A stretch of DNA of 64,000 bases from Pseudomonas sp. G34 (GTDB lineage: Bacteria > Pseudomonadota > Gammaproteobacteria > Pseudomonadales > Pseudomonadaceae): NCBI RefSeq assembly GCF_031119625.1, contig NZ_JAVHZV010000023.1, positions 289,981 through 353,980 of the forward strand. Direction: 5' to 3'. Of the stretch, positions 1 through 12,300 are shown piece after piece. Within the stretch, counting starts at the first letter, position 1; each line of letters starts with the position of its first letter. The translations under genes and the position numbers were made by a program. The notes beneath the pieces are model-generated. The model searched no databases and was not told the origin of the DNA. It saw nothing but the letters and a program-made list of their open reading frames with translations.

Positions 1-18
1 GATCTACGGGAGGTCTTC

Positions 19-1155
19 TTGAGTAAGCCAGCCATACTCGCCCTTGCTGACGGCAGCATTTTTCGCGGCGAGGCCATCGGGGCCGACGGCCAAACTGTCG
101 GGGAGGTGGTGTTCAACACTGCCATGACCGGCTATCAGGAAATTCTTACCGATCCGTCTTATGCCCAGCAGATCGTTACCCTGACCTATCCACATATCGG
201 CAATACCGGCACCACGCCGCAAGATGCCGAGTCGGATCGCGTCTGGGCTGCGGGCCTGATCATTCGTGATCTGCCGCTGATCGCCAGCAACTGGCGTAAC
301 AAGCAGTCGCTGCCTGATTACCTCAAGGAAAACGGCACCGTCGCCATCGCCGGCATCGATACCCGCCGCCTGACCCGCATCCTGCGCGAGAAAGGCTCGC
401 AGAACGGCTGCATCCTGGTCGGTGCCGACGCCACCGAGGAAAAAGCCCTCGAGCTGGCACGCGGCTTCCCAGGCCTGAAAGGCATGGATCTGGCCAAGGA
501 AGTCAGCTGCACCGAGCGCTACGAGTGGCGCTCCAGCGTGTGGAACCTGAAGGACGACAGCCACCCGGAAATCGCCGCCAGCGAGCTGCCTTATCACGTG
601 GTTGCCTACGACTACGGTGTCAAGCTGAACATCCTGCGCATGCTGGTCGCGCGTGGCTGCCGCCTGACCGTGGTGCCGGCACAAACCCCGGCCAGCGAAG
701 TACTGGCGCTCAACCCGGACGGCGTGTTCCTGTCCAACGGCCCTGGCGACCCCGAGCCGTGCGACTACGCCATCGCCGCGATCAAGGATGTTCTGGAAAC
801 CGACATTCCGGTATTCGGCATCTGCCTCGGCCACCAGCTGCTGGCCCTGGCCTCCGGCGCCAAGACCCTGAAAATGGGCCATGGCCACCACGGTGCCAAC
901 CACCCGGTGCAGGATCTCGACACCGGTGTGGTGATGATCACCAGCCAGAACCACGGTTTTGCCGTGGACGAGAACAGCCTGCCAGGCAATCTGCGGCCGA
1001 TCCACAAGTCGCTGTTCGACGGCACCCTGCAGGGCATCGAGCGTACCGACAAGGACGCCTTCAGCTTCCAGGGTCACCCCGAAGCCAGCCCGGGCCCCAA
1101 CGATGTCGCTCCGCTGTTCGACCGCTTCATCGAAGCCATGGCCAAGCGCCGCTAA
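19..1155 (+). CDS. carA: Carbamoyl-phosphate synthase small subunit (glutaminase)
   Basis: The protein has 378 residues, the usual CarA length. It hydrolyses glutamine and channels ammonia to CarB for carbamoyl phosphate, the precursor of arginine and pyrimidines. The N-terminal half is the CarA-specific domain. The C-terminal half is a class I glutamine amidotransferase with nucleophile Cys269 in GICLGHQ and the His353/Glu355 pair in QGHPEAS. The start is TTG, preceded by a purine-rich ACGGGAGG, and it leaves only 18 bases of upstream sequence, so any promoter or leader lies outside the window. carB follows after 34 bases, so the two are cotranscribed. Identification is secure. Confidence 0.98.
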   Translation: MSKPAILALADGSIFRGEAIGADGQTVGEVVFNTAMTGYQEILTDPSYAQQIVTLTYPHIGNTGTTPQDAESDRVWAAGLIIRDLPLIASNWRNKQSLPDYLKENGTVAIAGIDTRRLTRILREKGSQNGCILVGADATEEKALELARGFPGLKGMDLAKEVSCTERYEWRSSVWNLKDDSHPEIAASELPYHVVAYDYGVKLNILRMLVARGCRLTVVPAQTPASEVLALNPDGVFLSNGPGDPEPCDYAIAAIKDVLETDIPVFGICLGHQLLALASGAKTLKMGHGHHGANHPVQDLDTGVVMITSQNHGFAVDENSLPGNLRPIHKSLFDGTLQGIERTDKDAFSFQGHPEASPGPNDVAPLFDRFIEAMAKRR

Positions 1156-1189
1156 GCCTGCCGACTGACCTAAGGATTCGAGAGAGAAC

Positions 1190-4407
<3,218 letters not shown>

Positions 4408-4411
<4 letters not shown>

Positions 4412-4884
4412 ACAAATACCCCATGACCGTCCAGGGCGCTCGCGCCCTGGAAGAAGAGCTGGCGCACCTGACCAAGGTGCGTCGCCCGGCCCTCAGCCAG
4501 GCGATTGCCGAGGCCCGTGAGCTGGGTGACCTCAAGGAAAACGCCGAATACCATGCCGCCCGCGAGGAGCAGGGCATGGTCGAGGCGCGCGTGCGTGACA
4601 TCGAAGGTCGCCTGCAGAATGCGGTGATCATCGACGTCACCACCATCGAGCCCACCGGCAAGGTGATCTTCGGCACCACCGTGGAGATCGCCAACGTCGA
4701 GACCGACGAAAGCGTGACCTACCAGATCGTTGGCGAAGACGAAGCCGACATCAAGCAGGGCAAGCTTTCCGTGGGTTCGCCCATCGCCCGTGCCTTGGTG
4801 GGCAAGAGCGAAGGTGACGTGGTTGGCGTGAAGACGCCCAGCGGACTGGTCGAGTACGAGATTGTCGAAGTTCGCCACGTCTGA
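4408..4884 (+). CDS. greA: Transcription elongation factor GreA
   Basis: At 158 residues it is the standard GreA length. GreA enters the secondary channel of RNA polymerase and stimulates cleavage of backtracked transcripts. The N-terminal coiled coil carries the LGDLKENAEYHAAREEQ segment, whose acidic tip residues are needed for cleavage. The C-terminal FKBP-like domain ends in SPIARALVGKSEGDVV and VEYEIVEV. The start overlaps the carB stop, so it is the third gene of the carAB operon here. The neighbouring DUF4149 gene may start inside its 3' end. Confidence 0.98.
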
Positions 4885-5317
4885 TCGAGTGGCTGCGCGC
4901 GACCGCGCAGCCAGTGCCTGGGTGCTGCTGCAAACCTTTTGGGTCGGCGGCATCTGGGCATTGCATTTTCTGCTGCTGCCGGGCCTGGCCAAGGTCGGCC
5001 TGGCGCCCCTGCTGATCGAGGAAGTGGCACGCACGCTGGTGCCGCAGATGGTTGGCGTTGCACTGGGGGCAGCGCTGCTGCAGCTTCTGCTGCTGCTCAG
5101 GCAGCGCGGCGTTTCGGCGCTGTGGCGCGAGCGCAGCGGGCAGTTGCTGCTCGCCGTGCTGGCCTTGTCGGCGGCGTTTCTGGCTTCGCTGCTGGTCTGG
5201 CCGCAGGCGCCGCGCTGGCAGCTGTTCAGCTACCTGTTGCTGGCGTTTTTCGGCGTGTTGCTGGTATTGCAGCCGGTGCCGCGCAGGCCCCTGGCAGCCG
5301 ACCCGCAGGTCGGCTGA
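4862..5317 (+). CDS. DUF4149-type inner-membrane protein of unknown function
   Basis: This is a small hydrophobic protein of about 151 residues with roughly four membrane segments (around residues 18-37, 58-80, 91-113 and 121-140). It resembles the DUF4149 proteins that pseudomonads carry between greA and yhbY. The frame opens at a TTG that overlaps greA by 23 bases. A GTG at 4889 just after the greA stop is an equally plausible start and would remove nine residues. The function is unknown. The position at the end of the carAB-greA run suggests cotranscription only. Confidence 0.75.
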   Translation: MSKFATSDRVAARDRAASAWVLLQTFWVGGIWALHFLLLPGLAKVGLAPLLIEEVARTLVPQMVGVALGAALLQLLLLLRQRGVSALWRERSGQLLLAVLALSAAFLASLLVWPQAPRWQLFSYLLLAFFGVLLVLQPVPRRPLAADPQVG

Positions 5318-5326
5318 GCACCTGAA

Positions 5327-5638
5327 TCAGCCCTGATGGCGGCTGATGTTGGACAGGTTGCGGTTGGCTTTGGGGTTCTTGCGATACAGCAGCGCCATCT
5401 TGCCGATGATCTGCGCCAGTTCGGCCTTGCTGGCCTTGCACAGCTCATCGATAACCGCCAGGCGGTCGTCACGTTCGGTGATGCGTACCTGGATCTTGAT
5501 CAGTTCATGGTCGTTCAGGGCGCGCTCGAGCTCGGCCAATACGCCCTCGGTAACACCGTTGTCGGCGACGATCAATACCGGTTTCAGGTGGTGGCCGATA
5601 GATTTGAACTGTTTCTTCTGCTCTTGAGTGAGCGGCAT
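5327..5638 (-). CDS. yhbY: YhbY/CRS1-type RNA-binding protein
   Basis: A 103-residue single-domain CRM (YhbY) protein. The family binds pre-50S ribosomal particles and aids ribosome assembly. The domain runs through LKPVLIVADNGVTEGVLAELERALNDHELIKIQV and ends with the RNA-binding GKMALLYRKNPKANRNL tail, which retains the basic residues of the family. It is convergent with the DUF4149 gene (only nine bases separate the stops) and divergent from rlmE, another 50S maturation factor. Confidence 0.93.
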   Translation of the reverse strand: MPLTQEQKKQFKSIGHHLKPVLIVADNGVTEGVLAELERALNDHELIKIQVRITERDDRLAVIDELCKASKAELAQIIGKMALLYRKNPKANRNLSNISRHQG

Positions 5639-5735
5639 AATCTGAACCCTGCGTATTAATCTGGGAAAGCGGGCTATTTTAACCGAGCCGCCCGAGGCCC
5701 GCCCAGTTATTCATTCTGTTCTCTCGAGGTGTTGT

Positions 5736-6368
5736 GTGGCCCGTTCCAAGACCAGCCAGCGTTGGCTGAAAGAGCATTTCGACGATCCGTACGTCAAAAT
5801 GGCGCAAAAGGACGGCTACCGTTCACGTGCCAGTTACAAGCTTTTGGAGGTGCAGGAGAAGGATCGCATCCTGCGCCCCGGCATGACCGTGGTCGACCTC
5901 GGCGCCGCCCCGGGTGGCTGGTCGCAGGTCACCAGCCGGGTGATCGGTGACAAAGGGCGGCTGATCGCCTCCGACATCCTGGAGATGGACAGCATCCCGG
6001 ACGTGACCTTCATCCAGGGCGACTTCACCGAGGATGCCGTGTTCGCGCGGATTCTCGAGGCCATCGACAATCAGCCGGTCGACCTTGTGATTTCCGATAT
6101 GGCCCCCAATATGAGTGGAGTCAGGGAGTCGGATCAGCCGCGCGCCATGTACCTGTGCGAGCTGGCGCTGGATCTGGCGACCCGGGTATTGCGCCCGGGT
6201 GGCGACTTCCTGATCAAGATTTTCCAGGGCGAAGGCTTCGACGAGTACCACAAGCAGGTGCGCGGTCTGTTCGAAAAGGTGCAGATGCGCAAGCCCTTGT
6301 CGTCGCGCGGTCGCTCCCGTGAGCAGTATTTGCTGGCCCGCGGCTTCAAGGGGCAGCGGCTCGAGTAA
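5736..6368 (+). CDS. rlmE: 23S rRNA 2'-O-methyltransferase (U2552)
   Basis: A 210-residue FtsJ/RlmE protein, which methylates U2552 of 23S rRNA late in 50S assembly using S-adenosylmethionine. The SAM-binding motif is VVDLGAAPGGWSQV (residues 52-65). The K-D-K-E catalytic tetrad is visible as Lys35 (SYKL), Asp121 (ISDMAPN), Lys161 (FLIKIFQG) and Glu196 (SREQYL). The start is GTG, preceded by TCGAGGTG. The pairing with ftsH downstream is the classic rlmE-ftsH arrangement, but here 177 bases separate them. Confidence 0.97.
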   Translation: MARSKTSQRWLKEHFDDPYVKMAQKDGYRSRASYKLLEVQEKDRILRPGMTVVDLGAAPGGWSQVTSRVIGDKGRLIASDILEMDSIPDVTFIQGDFTEDAVFARILEAIDNQPVDLVISDMAPNMSGVRESDQPRAMYLCELALDLATRVLRPGGDFLIKIFQGEGFDEYHKQVRGLFEKVQMRKPLSSRGRSREQYLLARGFKGQRLE

Positions 6369-6464
6369 AACCATTGGCGTGGTTGTCAGTCCAAGCCAAG
6401 ACGCGCATCGTAATGGGCAGATGTCTCATAAAGGGTTACAGACGGTGTCAGCCACGAGCGGGCG

Positions 6465-6492
6465 TTTGTAGTAAGTTAGATCGGTTTATAAC
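6465..6492 (+). promoter_or_regulatory. Candidate promoter for ftsH
   Basis: TTTGTA and TATAAC hexamers with a 16-nt spacer lie about 55 bases before the ftsH start, in the rlmE-ftsH gap. I did not find a convincing heat-shock sigma-32 promoter although ftsH is heat-inducible in E. coli. The call rests on pattern only. Confidence 0.35.
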
Positions 6493-6545
6493 TGGTCGTC
6501 ATGCGAGGCACGTCCTGCACGGGGCCTGCTTCAGAGGGTAGCTAA

Positions 6546-8471
<1,926 letters not shown>

Positions 8472-8480
8472 AACCGTCAC

Positions 8481-9332
8481 ATGTCTCTAGTGCAAACAAA
8501 CAACCGGCTGCCCTGTGGCAGCCGGTTTCTTGATTTAAGCCATCCGCACGTGATGGGTATCCTCAACGTAACCCCCGACTCCTTTTCCGACGGTGGACGT
8601 TTCGCCCTGCGCGATGCGGCGCTGCGCCATGCCGAGGGTATGGTGCGCGCCGGCGCGACATTGATCGATATCGGCGGCGAGTCCACCCGGCCGGGTGCAT
8701 CGCCGGTTTCTGTCGAGCAGGAGCTGGAGCGCGTTGCACCGATGGTGGAGGCGGTCGCGGCCGAGCTGGATGTGATCATCTCGGTGGATACCTCCACGCC
8801 CGAGGTGATGCGCGAGTCGGCCAGGCTGGGCGCCGGGCTGATCAACGACGTGCGCTCGCTGCAGCGTGACGGCGCGCTACAGGCGGCGGCAGAGAGCGGT
8901 TTGCCGGTGTGCCTGATGCACATGCGTGGCGAGCCCACGACCATGCAGCGGAGCCCGCAATACGATGATGTGCTGGAGGCCGTGGCCGACTTTCTGCGCG
9001 AGCGGCTGGCCGTCTGCGAGGCGGCTGGCATACCGGCGCAGCGCATCGTGCTCGACCCGGGGTTCGGCTTCGCCAAGACCCTGGAGCACAACCTCAGCCT
9101 GTTTCGGCGCATGCCGGCGTTGCAGGCTTTCGGTCTGCCGCTGCTAGTCGGTGTCTCGCGCAAGAGTATGATTGGCGCCGTGCTGGGGCGCGAAGTGGGT
9201 GATCGCCTGTATGGCAGCCTGGCCCTGGCGGCCCTGGCGGTTGCCAAGGGGGCGCATATCCTGCGCGTGCACGATGTGGCGGAAACCGTCGACGTGGTGC
9301 GCATGGTCGCCGCGGTCGAGGCGGCGCAGTAA
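8481..9332 (+). CDS. folP: Dihydropteroate synthase
   Basis: This 283-residue enzyme condenses p-aminobenzoate with dihydropterin pyrophosphate in folate synthesis and is the sulfonamide target. The TIM-barrel signatures are all present: GILNVTPDSFSDGG near residue 30, IGGESTRPGA near 64, DPGFGFAK near 193 and GVSRKS near 224. It lies between ftsH and glmM, the usual order in gammaproteobacteria, with a 21-base gap to glmM and no visible terminator, so the genes are probably one operon. Confidence 0.98.
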   Translation: MSLVQTNNRLPCGSRFLDLSHPHVMGILNVTPDSFSDGGRFALRDAALRHAEGMVRAGATLIDIGGESTRPGASPVSVEQELERVAPMVEAVAAELDVIISVDTSTPEVMRESARLGAGLINDVRSLQRDGALQAAAESGLPVCLMHMRGEPTTMQRSPQYDDVLEAVADFLRERLAVCEAAGIPAQRIVLDPGFGFAKTLEHNLSLFRRMPALQAFGLPLLVGVSRKSMIGAVLGREVGDRLYGSLALAALAVAKGAHILRVHDVAETVDVVRMVAAVEAAQ

Positions 9333-9353
9333 ATAAACAAAGGAGTTGTCGTT

Positions 9354-10691
9354 TTGAGTCGCAAGTATTTTGGCACCGACGGTATTCGTGGGCGCGTTGG
9401 TCATTACCCGATCACCCCCGACTTCATGCTCAAGCTCGGTTGGGCCGCGGGCATGGCCTTCCGCAAGCAGGGCAAATGCCGCATTCTGATCGGCAAGGAC
9501 ACGCGCATTTCCGGCTATATGTTCGAGTCGGCACTGGAAGCCGGTCTTTCCGCTGCCGGTGCTGACGTCATGCTGCTCGGCCCGATGCCGACCCCGGCCA
9601 TCGCCTACCTGACGCGTACCTTCCATGCCGAGGCGGGCATCGTCATCAGTGCCTCGCACAATCCGCACCATGACAACGGCATCAAGTTCTTCTCGGGGCA
9701 GGGCACCAAATTGCCCGACGAAGTCGAGTTGATGATCGAAGAACTGCTCGACTCACCGATGACCGTGGTCGAGTCCGAGCAGCTTGGCAAGGTGTCGCGG
9801 ATCAATGACGCGGCCGGCCGCTATATCGAATTCTGCAAGAGCAGCGTGCCGACCAGTACCGACTTCTCGGGCCTGAAGATCGTGCTCGATTGCGCTCATG
9901 GTGCGGCCTACAAGGTGGCCCCCGCGGTATTCCAGGAGCTGGGCGCCGAGGTGACGGTGCTGTCGGCCCAGCCCAACGGGCTGAACATCAATGCCGATTG
10001 TGGCTCGACCCATATCGAGAACCTGCAGGCCGAGGTGGCGGCGCGCCACGCCGACCTGGGGATTGCCTTCGATGGCGATGCCGATCGGGTGTTGATGGTC
10101 GATCACACCGGTGCGGTGGTGGACGGCGACGAGCTGCTGTTCATCATTGCCAGGGATCTGCAGGCCCGTGGCAAGCTGCAGGGCGGCGTGGTGGGCACCC
10201 TGATGAGCAACCTGGGGCTCGAACTCGCTCTCAAGGAGCTGGACATTCCGTTCGTGCGCGCCAATGTCGGCGACCGTTATGTGATCGCCGAGCTGCTCGA
10301 GCGTGGCTGGCAGCTGGGCGGGGAAAACTCCGGGCACCTGGTGTGCTTCCAGCATGTGACGACCGGCGATGCCATCGTCGCCGCGCTGCAGGTGCTGCTG
10401 GCCATTCGTCGCCGCGACCAGAGCCTGGCGCAGGCGCGCCAGGGGCTGCGCAAGTGCCCGCAGGTGCTGGTCAACGTGCGCTTCGGCGGCGGTATCGACC
10501 CGCTCAAGCATGCGGACGTGCAGGCTGCCAGCGACAGCGTCACCGAGCGCATGGCCGGCCGTGGCCGCGTGCTGTTGCGCAAGTCCGGTACCGAGCCGCT
10601 GGTGCGGGTAATGGTCGAAGGCGAGGACGAAATTCAGGTTCGAGCCTATGCCGATGAATTGGCTGAAGTTGTCTCGCGTGTCTGTGCTTGA
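9354..10691 (+). CDS. glmM: Phosphoglucosamine mutase
   Basis: A 445-residue alpha-D-phosphohexomutase that converts glucosamine-6-phosphate to glucosamine-1-phosphate for UDP-GlcNAc, and so feeds peptidoglycan and LPS synthesis. The active phosphoserine is Ser101 in VISASHNPHHDNGIKFF. The metal-binding loop DGDADR is near residue 241, and the phosphate-binding RKSGTEPLVRVM is near the C-terminus. The start is TTG with AAGGAG upstream. It supplies precursor to the mur genes 20 kb downstream. Confidence 0.98.
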   Translation: MSRKYFGTDGIRGRVGHYPITPDFMLKLGWAAGMAFRKQGKCRILIGKDTRISGYMFESALEAGLSAAGADVMLLGPMPTPAIAYLTRTFHAEAGIVISASHNPHHDNGIKFFSGQGTKLPDEVELMIEELLDSPMTVVESEQLGKVSRINDAAGRYIEFCKSSVPTSTDFSGLKIVLDCAHGAAYKVAPAVFQELGAEVTVLSAQPNGLNINADCGSTHIENLQAEVAARHADLGIAFDGDADRVLMVDHTGAVVDGDELLFIIARDLQARGKLQGGVVGTLMSNLGLELALKELDIPFVRANVGDRYVIAELLERGWQLGGENSGHLVCFQHVTTGDAIVAALQVLLAIRRRDQSLAQARQGLRKCPQVLVNVRFGGGIDPLKHADVQAASDSVTERMAGRGRVLLRKSGTEPLVRVMVEGEDEIQVRAYADELAEVVSRVCA

Positions 10692-10697
10692 TTCGGC

Positions 10698-10726
10698 TTG
10701 CCAGTCCACAAGCGGTTGGGTAACAT
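10698..10726 (+). promoter_or_regulatory. Candidate promoter for tpiA-secG
   Basis: TTGCCA and TAACAT hexamers are separated by exactly 17 nt in the 65-base gap between glmM and tpiA. The arrangement would start transcription about 25 bases before tpiA. Sequence pattern only. Confidence 0.45.
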
Positions 10727-10756
10727 CTGCGCCCTCTTTGACCAACGAGGTAAAGC

Positions 10757-11512
10757 ATGCGTCGCTCAATGGTTGCTGGTAACTGGAAAATGCACGGTAC
10801 CCGCGCCAGTGTCGCAGAGCTGATCGATGGTCTGAATCGGCAGGCACTGCCTGCTGATGTCGAGGTTGCGGTGTTTCCTGTCAGTGTTCACCTCGGTCAA
10901 GTTGTCGAGGGGCTCAAGGGTGTTGCGCTGTCGGTAGGTGCGCAGGACTGTGCGGTCGAGGCTGAGCAGGGTGCATTGACCGGAGAGGTGTCGAGCGAGC
11001 AATTGCGCGATGCCGGTTGCCAGCTGGTGCTGGTCGGTCACTCCGAGCGTCGCCTGATTCTGGGTGACAGCGACGAGCAGGTGGTGCGCAAGTTCGCGGC
11101 GGCTCAGCTCAAGGGGCTGGTGCCGGTGCTGTGCGTCGGGGAGACCCTGGAGCAGCGCGAAGCGGGCGAAACCCTCAAGGTGGTTGCCGCTCAGCTCGAC
11201 AGCGTGATCGAGGCGCTGGGGGTTGCAGTGCTTTCGCGTGCGGTGGTGGCGTATGAGCCGGTCTGGGCCATTGGTACCGGGCTGACGGCGACGCCTCAGC
11301 AAGCGCAGGATGTGCATGCGGCGATTCGTGCGCAGGTCGCTGCGAAAGACCCGCAAGTGGCAAGTGGTTTGAGAATTCTTTATGGCGGCAGCGTCAAGGC
11401 CGCCAATGCAGCCGAGCTTTTCGGTATGCCTGATATCGATGGGGGGCTTGTGGGTGGAGCCTCTCTGAATGCGGATGAGTTCGGCGCGATCTGTCGCGCT
11501 GCAGGAAACTAA
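10757..11512 (+). CDS. tpiA: Triosephosphate isomerase
   Basis: A 251-residue TIM-barrel enzyme that interconverts dihydroxyacetone phosphate and glyceraldehyde-3-phosphate. Catalytic residues are visible: Lys11 in GNWKMHG, His95 in LVGHSERR and general base Glu167 in AYEPVWAIGTG. The phosphate-binding YGGSVKAAN is near the C-terminus. Codon choice is noticeably more T-rich (GTT, GCT, GGT) than in the flanking carB or glmM, a difference that continues into secG. secG begins four bases after the stop. Confidence 0.98.
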   Translation: MRRSMVAGNWKMHGTRASVAELIDGLNRQALPADVEVAVFPVSVHLGQVVEGLKGVALSVGAQDCAVEAEQGALTGEVSSEQLRDAGCQLVLVGHSERRLILGDSDEQVVRKFAAAQLKGLVPVLCVGETLEQREAGETLKVVAAQLDSVIEALGVAVLSRAVVAYEPVWAIGTGLTATPQQAQDVHAAIRAQVAAKDPQVASGLRILYGGSVKAANAAELFGMPDIDGGLVGGASLNADEFGAICRAAGN

Positions 11513-11516
11513 GAAT

Positions 11517-11903
11517 ATGCTGGAAACAGGCGTTGTAGTTCTTCATCTGCTGGCTGCGATCGGTGTGGTTGTGCTGGTTCTGCTGCAGCAGGGTAAAGGT
11601 GCCGATGCAGGTGCTTCGTTCGGCGCGGGTGCTTCGAATACCGTTTTCGGTAGTCAAGGAAGCACTACCTTTCTGAGCCGAGTTACTGCTATACTCGCGG
11701 CCAGTTTTTTCATTACCAGCTTGGGGTTAGCGTATTTTGCTAATCAAAAGTCTGATACACTGGGCCAGGCTGGTTTGCCTGATCCGGCAGTGATGGAAGT
11801 GCCGCAGGGTAACAAGCCTGCAGAGGATGTGCCGGTGCTTGAGCAACAGCAGGCGCCAACTTCGAGCGAGCAAGATGTACCTCAGGCTCCCGAAGAGAAG
11901 TAA
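11517..11903 (+). CDS. secG: Preprotein translocase subunit SecG
   Basis: At 128 residues, this is the small SecYEG subunit that assists SecA-driven export. It has two hydrophobic helices (about residues 5-23 and 52-73) joined by the glycine-rich conserved loop QQGKGADAGASFGAG. An acidic, proline- and glutamine-rich tail follows, as in other gammaproteobacterial SecG. I start it at the ATG five bases after tpiA rather than at an upstream in-frame ATG inside tpiA, because MLETGVVVLHLLAAIG matches the family start. tRNA-Leu follows after ten bases. Confidence 0.95.
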   Translation: MLETGVVVLHLLAAIGVVVLVLLQQGKGADAGASFGAGASNTVFGSQGSTTFLSRVTAILAASFFITSLGLAYFANQKSDTLGQAGLPDPAVMEVPQGNKPAEDVPVLEQQQAPTSSEQDVPQAPEEK

Positions 11904-11913
11904 GTGTCAAATT

Positions 11914-11999
11914 GCCGAGGTGGTGGAATTGGTAGACACGCTACCTTGAGGTGGTAGTGGCCATAGGCTGTAGGGGTTCGAGTCCCCTTCTCGGTACCA
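11914..11999 (+). tRNA. tRNA-Leu (anticodon GAG)
   Basis: A complete class II tRNA of 86 bases that includes the encoded CCA. The anticodon stem CTACC/GGTAG closes the loop TTGAGGT, which gives anticodon GAG at 11948-11950. The acceptor strand is GCCGAGG, a long variable arm follows the anticodon arm, and the T-arm carries GGTTCGAGTCC. It lies ten bases after secG, as in E. coli secG-leuU. Confidence 0.97.
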
Positions 12000-12005
12000 A
12001 TTGAA

Positions 12006-12036
12006 CAGAAGAGCTCGCTGCATGCGGGCTTTTCTG
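12006..12036 (+). terminator. Hairpin after tRNA-Leu (terminator or processing stem)
   Basis: A 13-bp stem, 12006-12018 with 12024-12036 including two G-U pairs, closes a TGCAT loop seven bases after the tRNA CCA end. Only TTTC follows, so it may be a weak terminator or a 3'-end processing structure of the tpiA-secG-tRNA transcript. Confidence 0.55.
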
Positions 12037-12051
12037 TTTCTGGGGGTTTGG

Positions 12052-12081
12052 TTGACCCGTTAGAGGGTTAGGTCGTATAAT
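12052..12081 (+). promoter_or_regulatory. Strong sigma-70 type promoter before the tRNA-like sequence and rimP
   Basis: TTGACC (12052-12057) and a perfect TATAAT (12076-12081) are separated by 18 nt, followed by a GC-rich discriminator CCGCTCCC of the type found at stable-RNA promoters. It would start RNA near 12088, ten bases before the tRNA-like sequence. It is the best promoter match in the window and probably also serves rimP-nusA-infB. Confidence 0.8.
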
Positions 12082-12097
12082 CCGCTCCCAGTTTTGC

Positions 12098-12170
12098 AGC
12101 GGGATTGGGTAGTCCGGTAGCTCGTCGGGCTTGTGCCCCGAAGGTTGTCGGTTAGCTCCAGTTCTCGCGA
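12098..12170 (+). pseudogene. Degenerate initiator-tRNA (metY-like) sequence; pseudo-tRNA or tRNA-like RNA
   Basis: It sits where E. coli has metY (tRNA-fMet), and 12111-12130 and 12137-12153 are nearly identical to an initiator tRNA, including the diagnostic GGG/CCC anticodon-stem pairs. It cannot act as an initiator. The anticodon loop reads CTTGTGC instead of CTCATAA, the T-loop is TTAGCT instead of TTCAAAT, and no CCA is encoded. A cloverleaf can still be drawn if one T-loop base is deleted. The acceptor stem then has six pairs (12099-12104 with 12163-12168), and position 1:72 is unpaired as in initiators. The D-stem has four pairs through wobbles, the anticodon stem five and the T-stem four of five. 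It keeps its promoter and is followed by terminators, so it is probably transcribed. Confidence 0.7.
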
Positions 12171-12184
12171 TCGGTTAGCAATAG

Positions 12185-12206
12185 AGCCCCTTTCAAGGGG
12201 CTTTTT
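12185..12206 (+). terminator. Intrinsic terminator after the tRNA-like sequence (first of three hairpins)
   Basis: A seven-base-pair stem AGCCCCT/AGGGGCT with a TTCA loop is followed by a run of five T (the first is the last stem base). With the upstream promoter it defines a short RNA of about 120 bases. Confidence 0.8.
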
Positions 12207-12227
12207 GCTAGCTGGAAGACAGTTTTG

Positions 12228-12246
12228 CCGTCGCACGGACGGTTTT
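12228..12246 (+). terminator. Second tandem terminator-like hairpin in the rimP leader
   Basis: CCGTC (12228-12232) pairs with GACGG (12238-12242) around a five-base loop and is followed directly by TTTT. It is weaker than the first hairpin. Confidence 0.5.
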
Positions 12247-12250
12247 ATGG

Positions 12251-12271
12251 ATGGGCGTTTCGCCCATTTTT
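12251..12271 (+). terminator. Third tandem terminator-like hairpin in the rimP leader
   Basis: ATGGGCG (12251-12257) and CGCCCAT (12261-12267) form a seven-base-pair stem with loop TTT, followed by TTTT and then CATTT. It ends about 30 bases before the rimP start, so it could act as an attenuator for rimP-nusA-infB. Confidence 0.6.
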
Positions 12272-12300
12272 CATTTGCACAGCATGCGCGAGGGGTTCAG

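Noticed and set aside
12133..12300. An N-terminal extension of rimP reading back into the tRNA-like sequence
   Set aside because: The extension crosses three terminator-like hairpins. The GTG at 12301 has a ribosome binding site and the family N-terminus.
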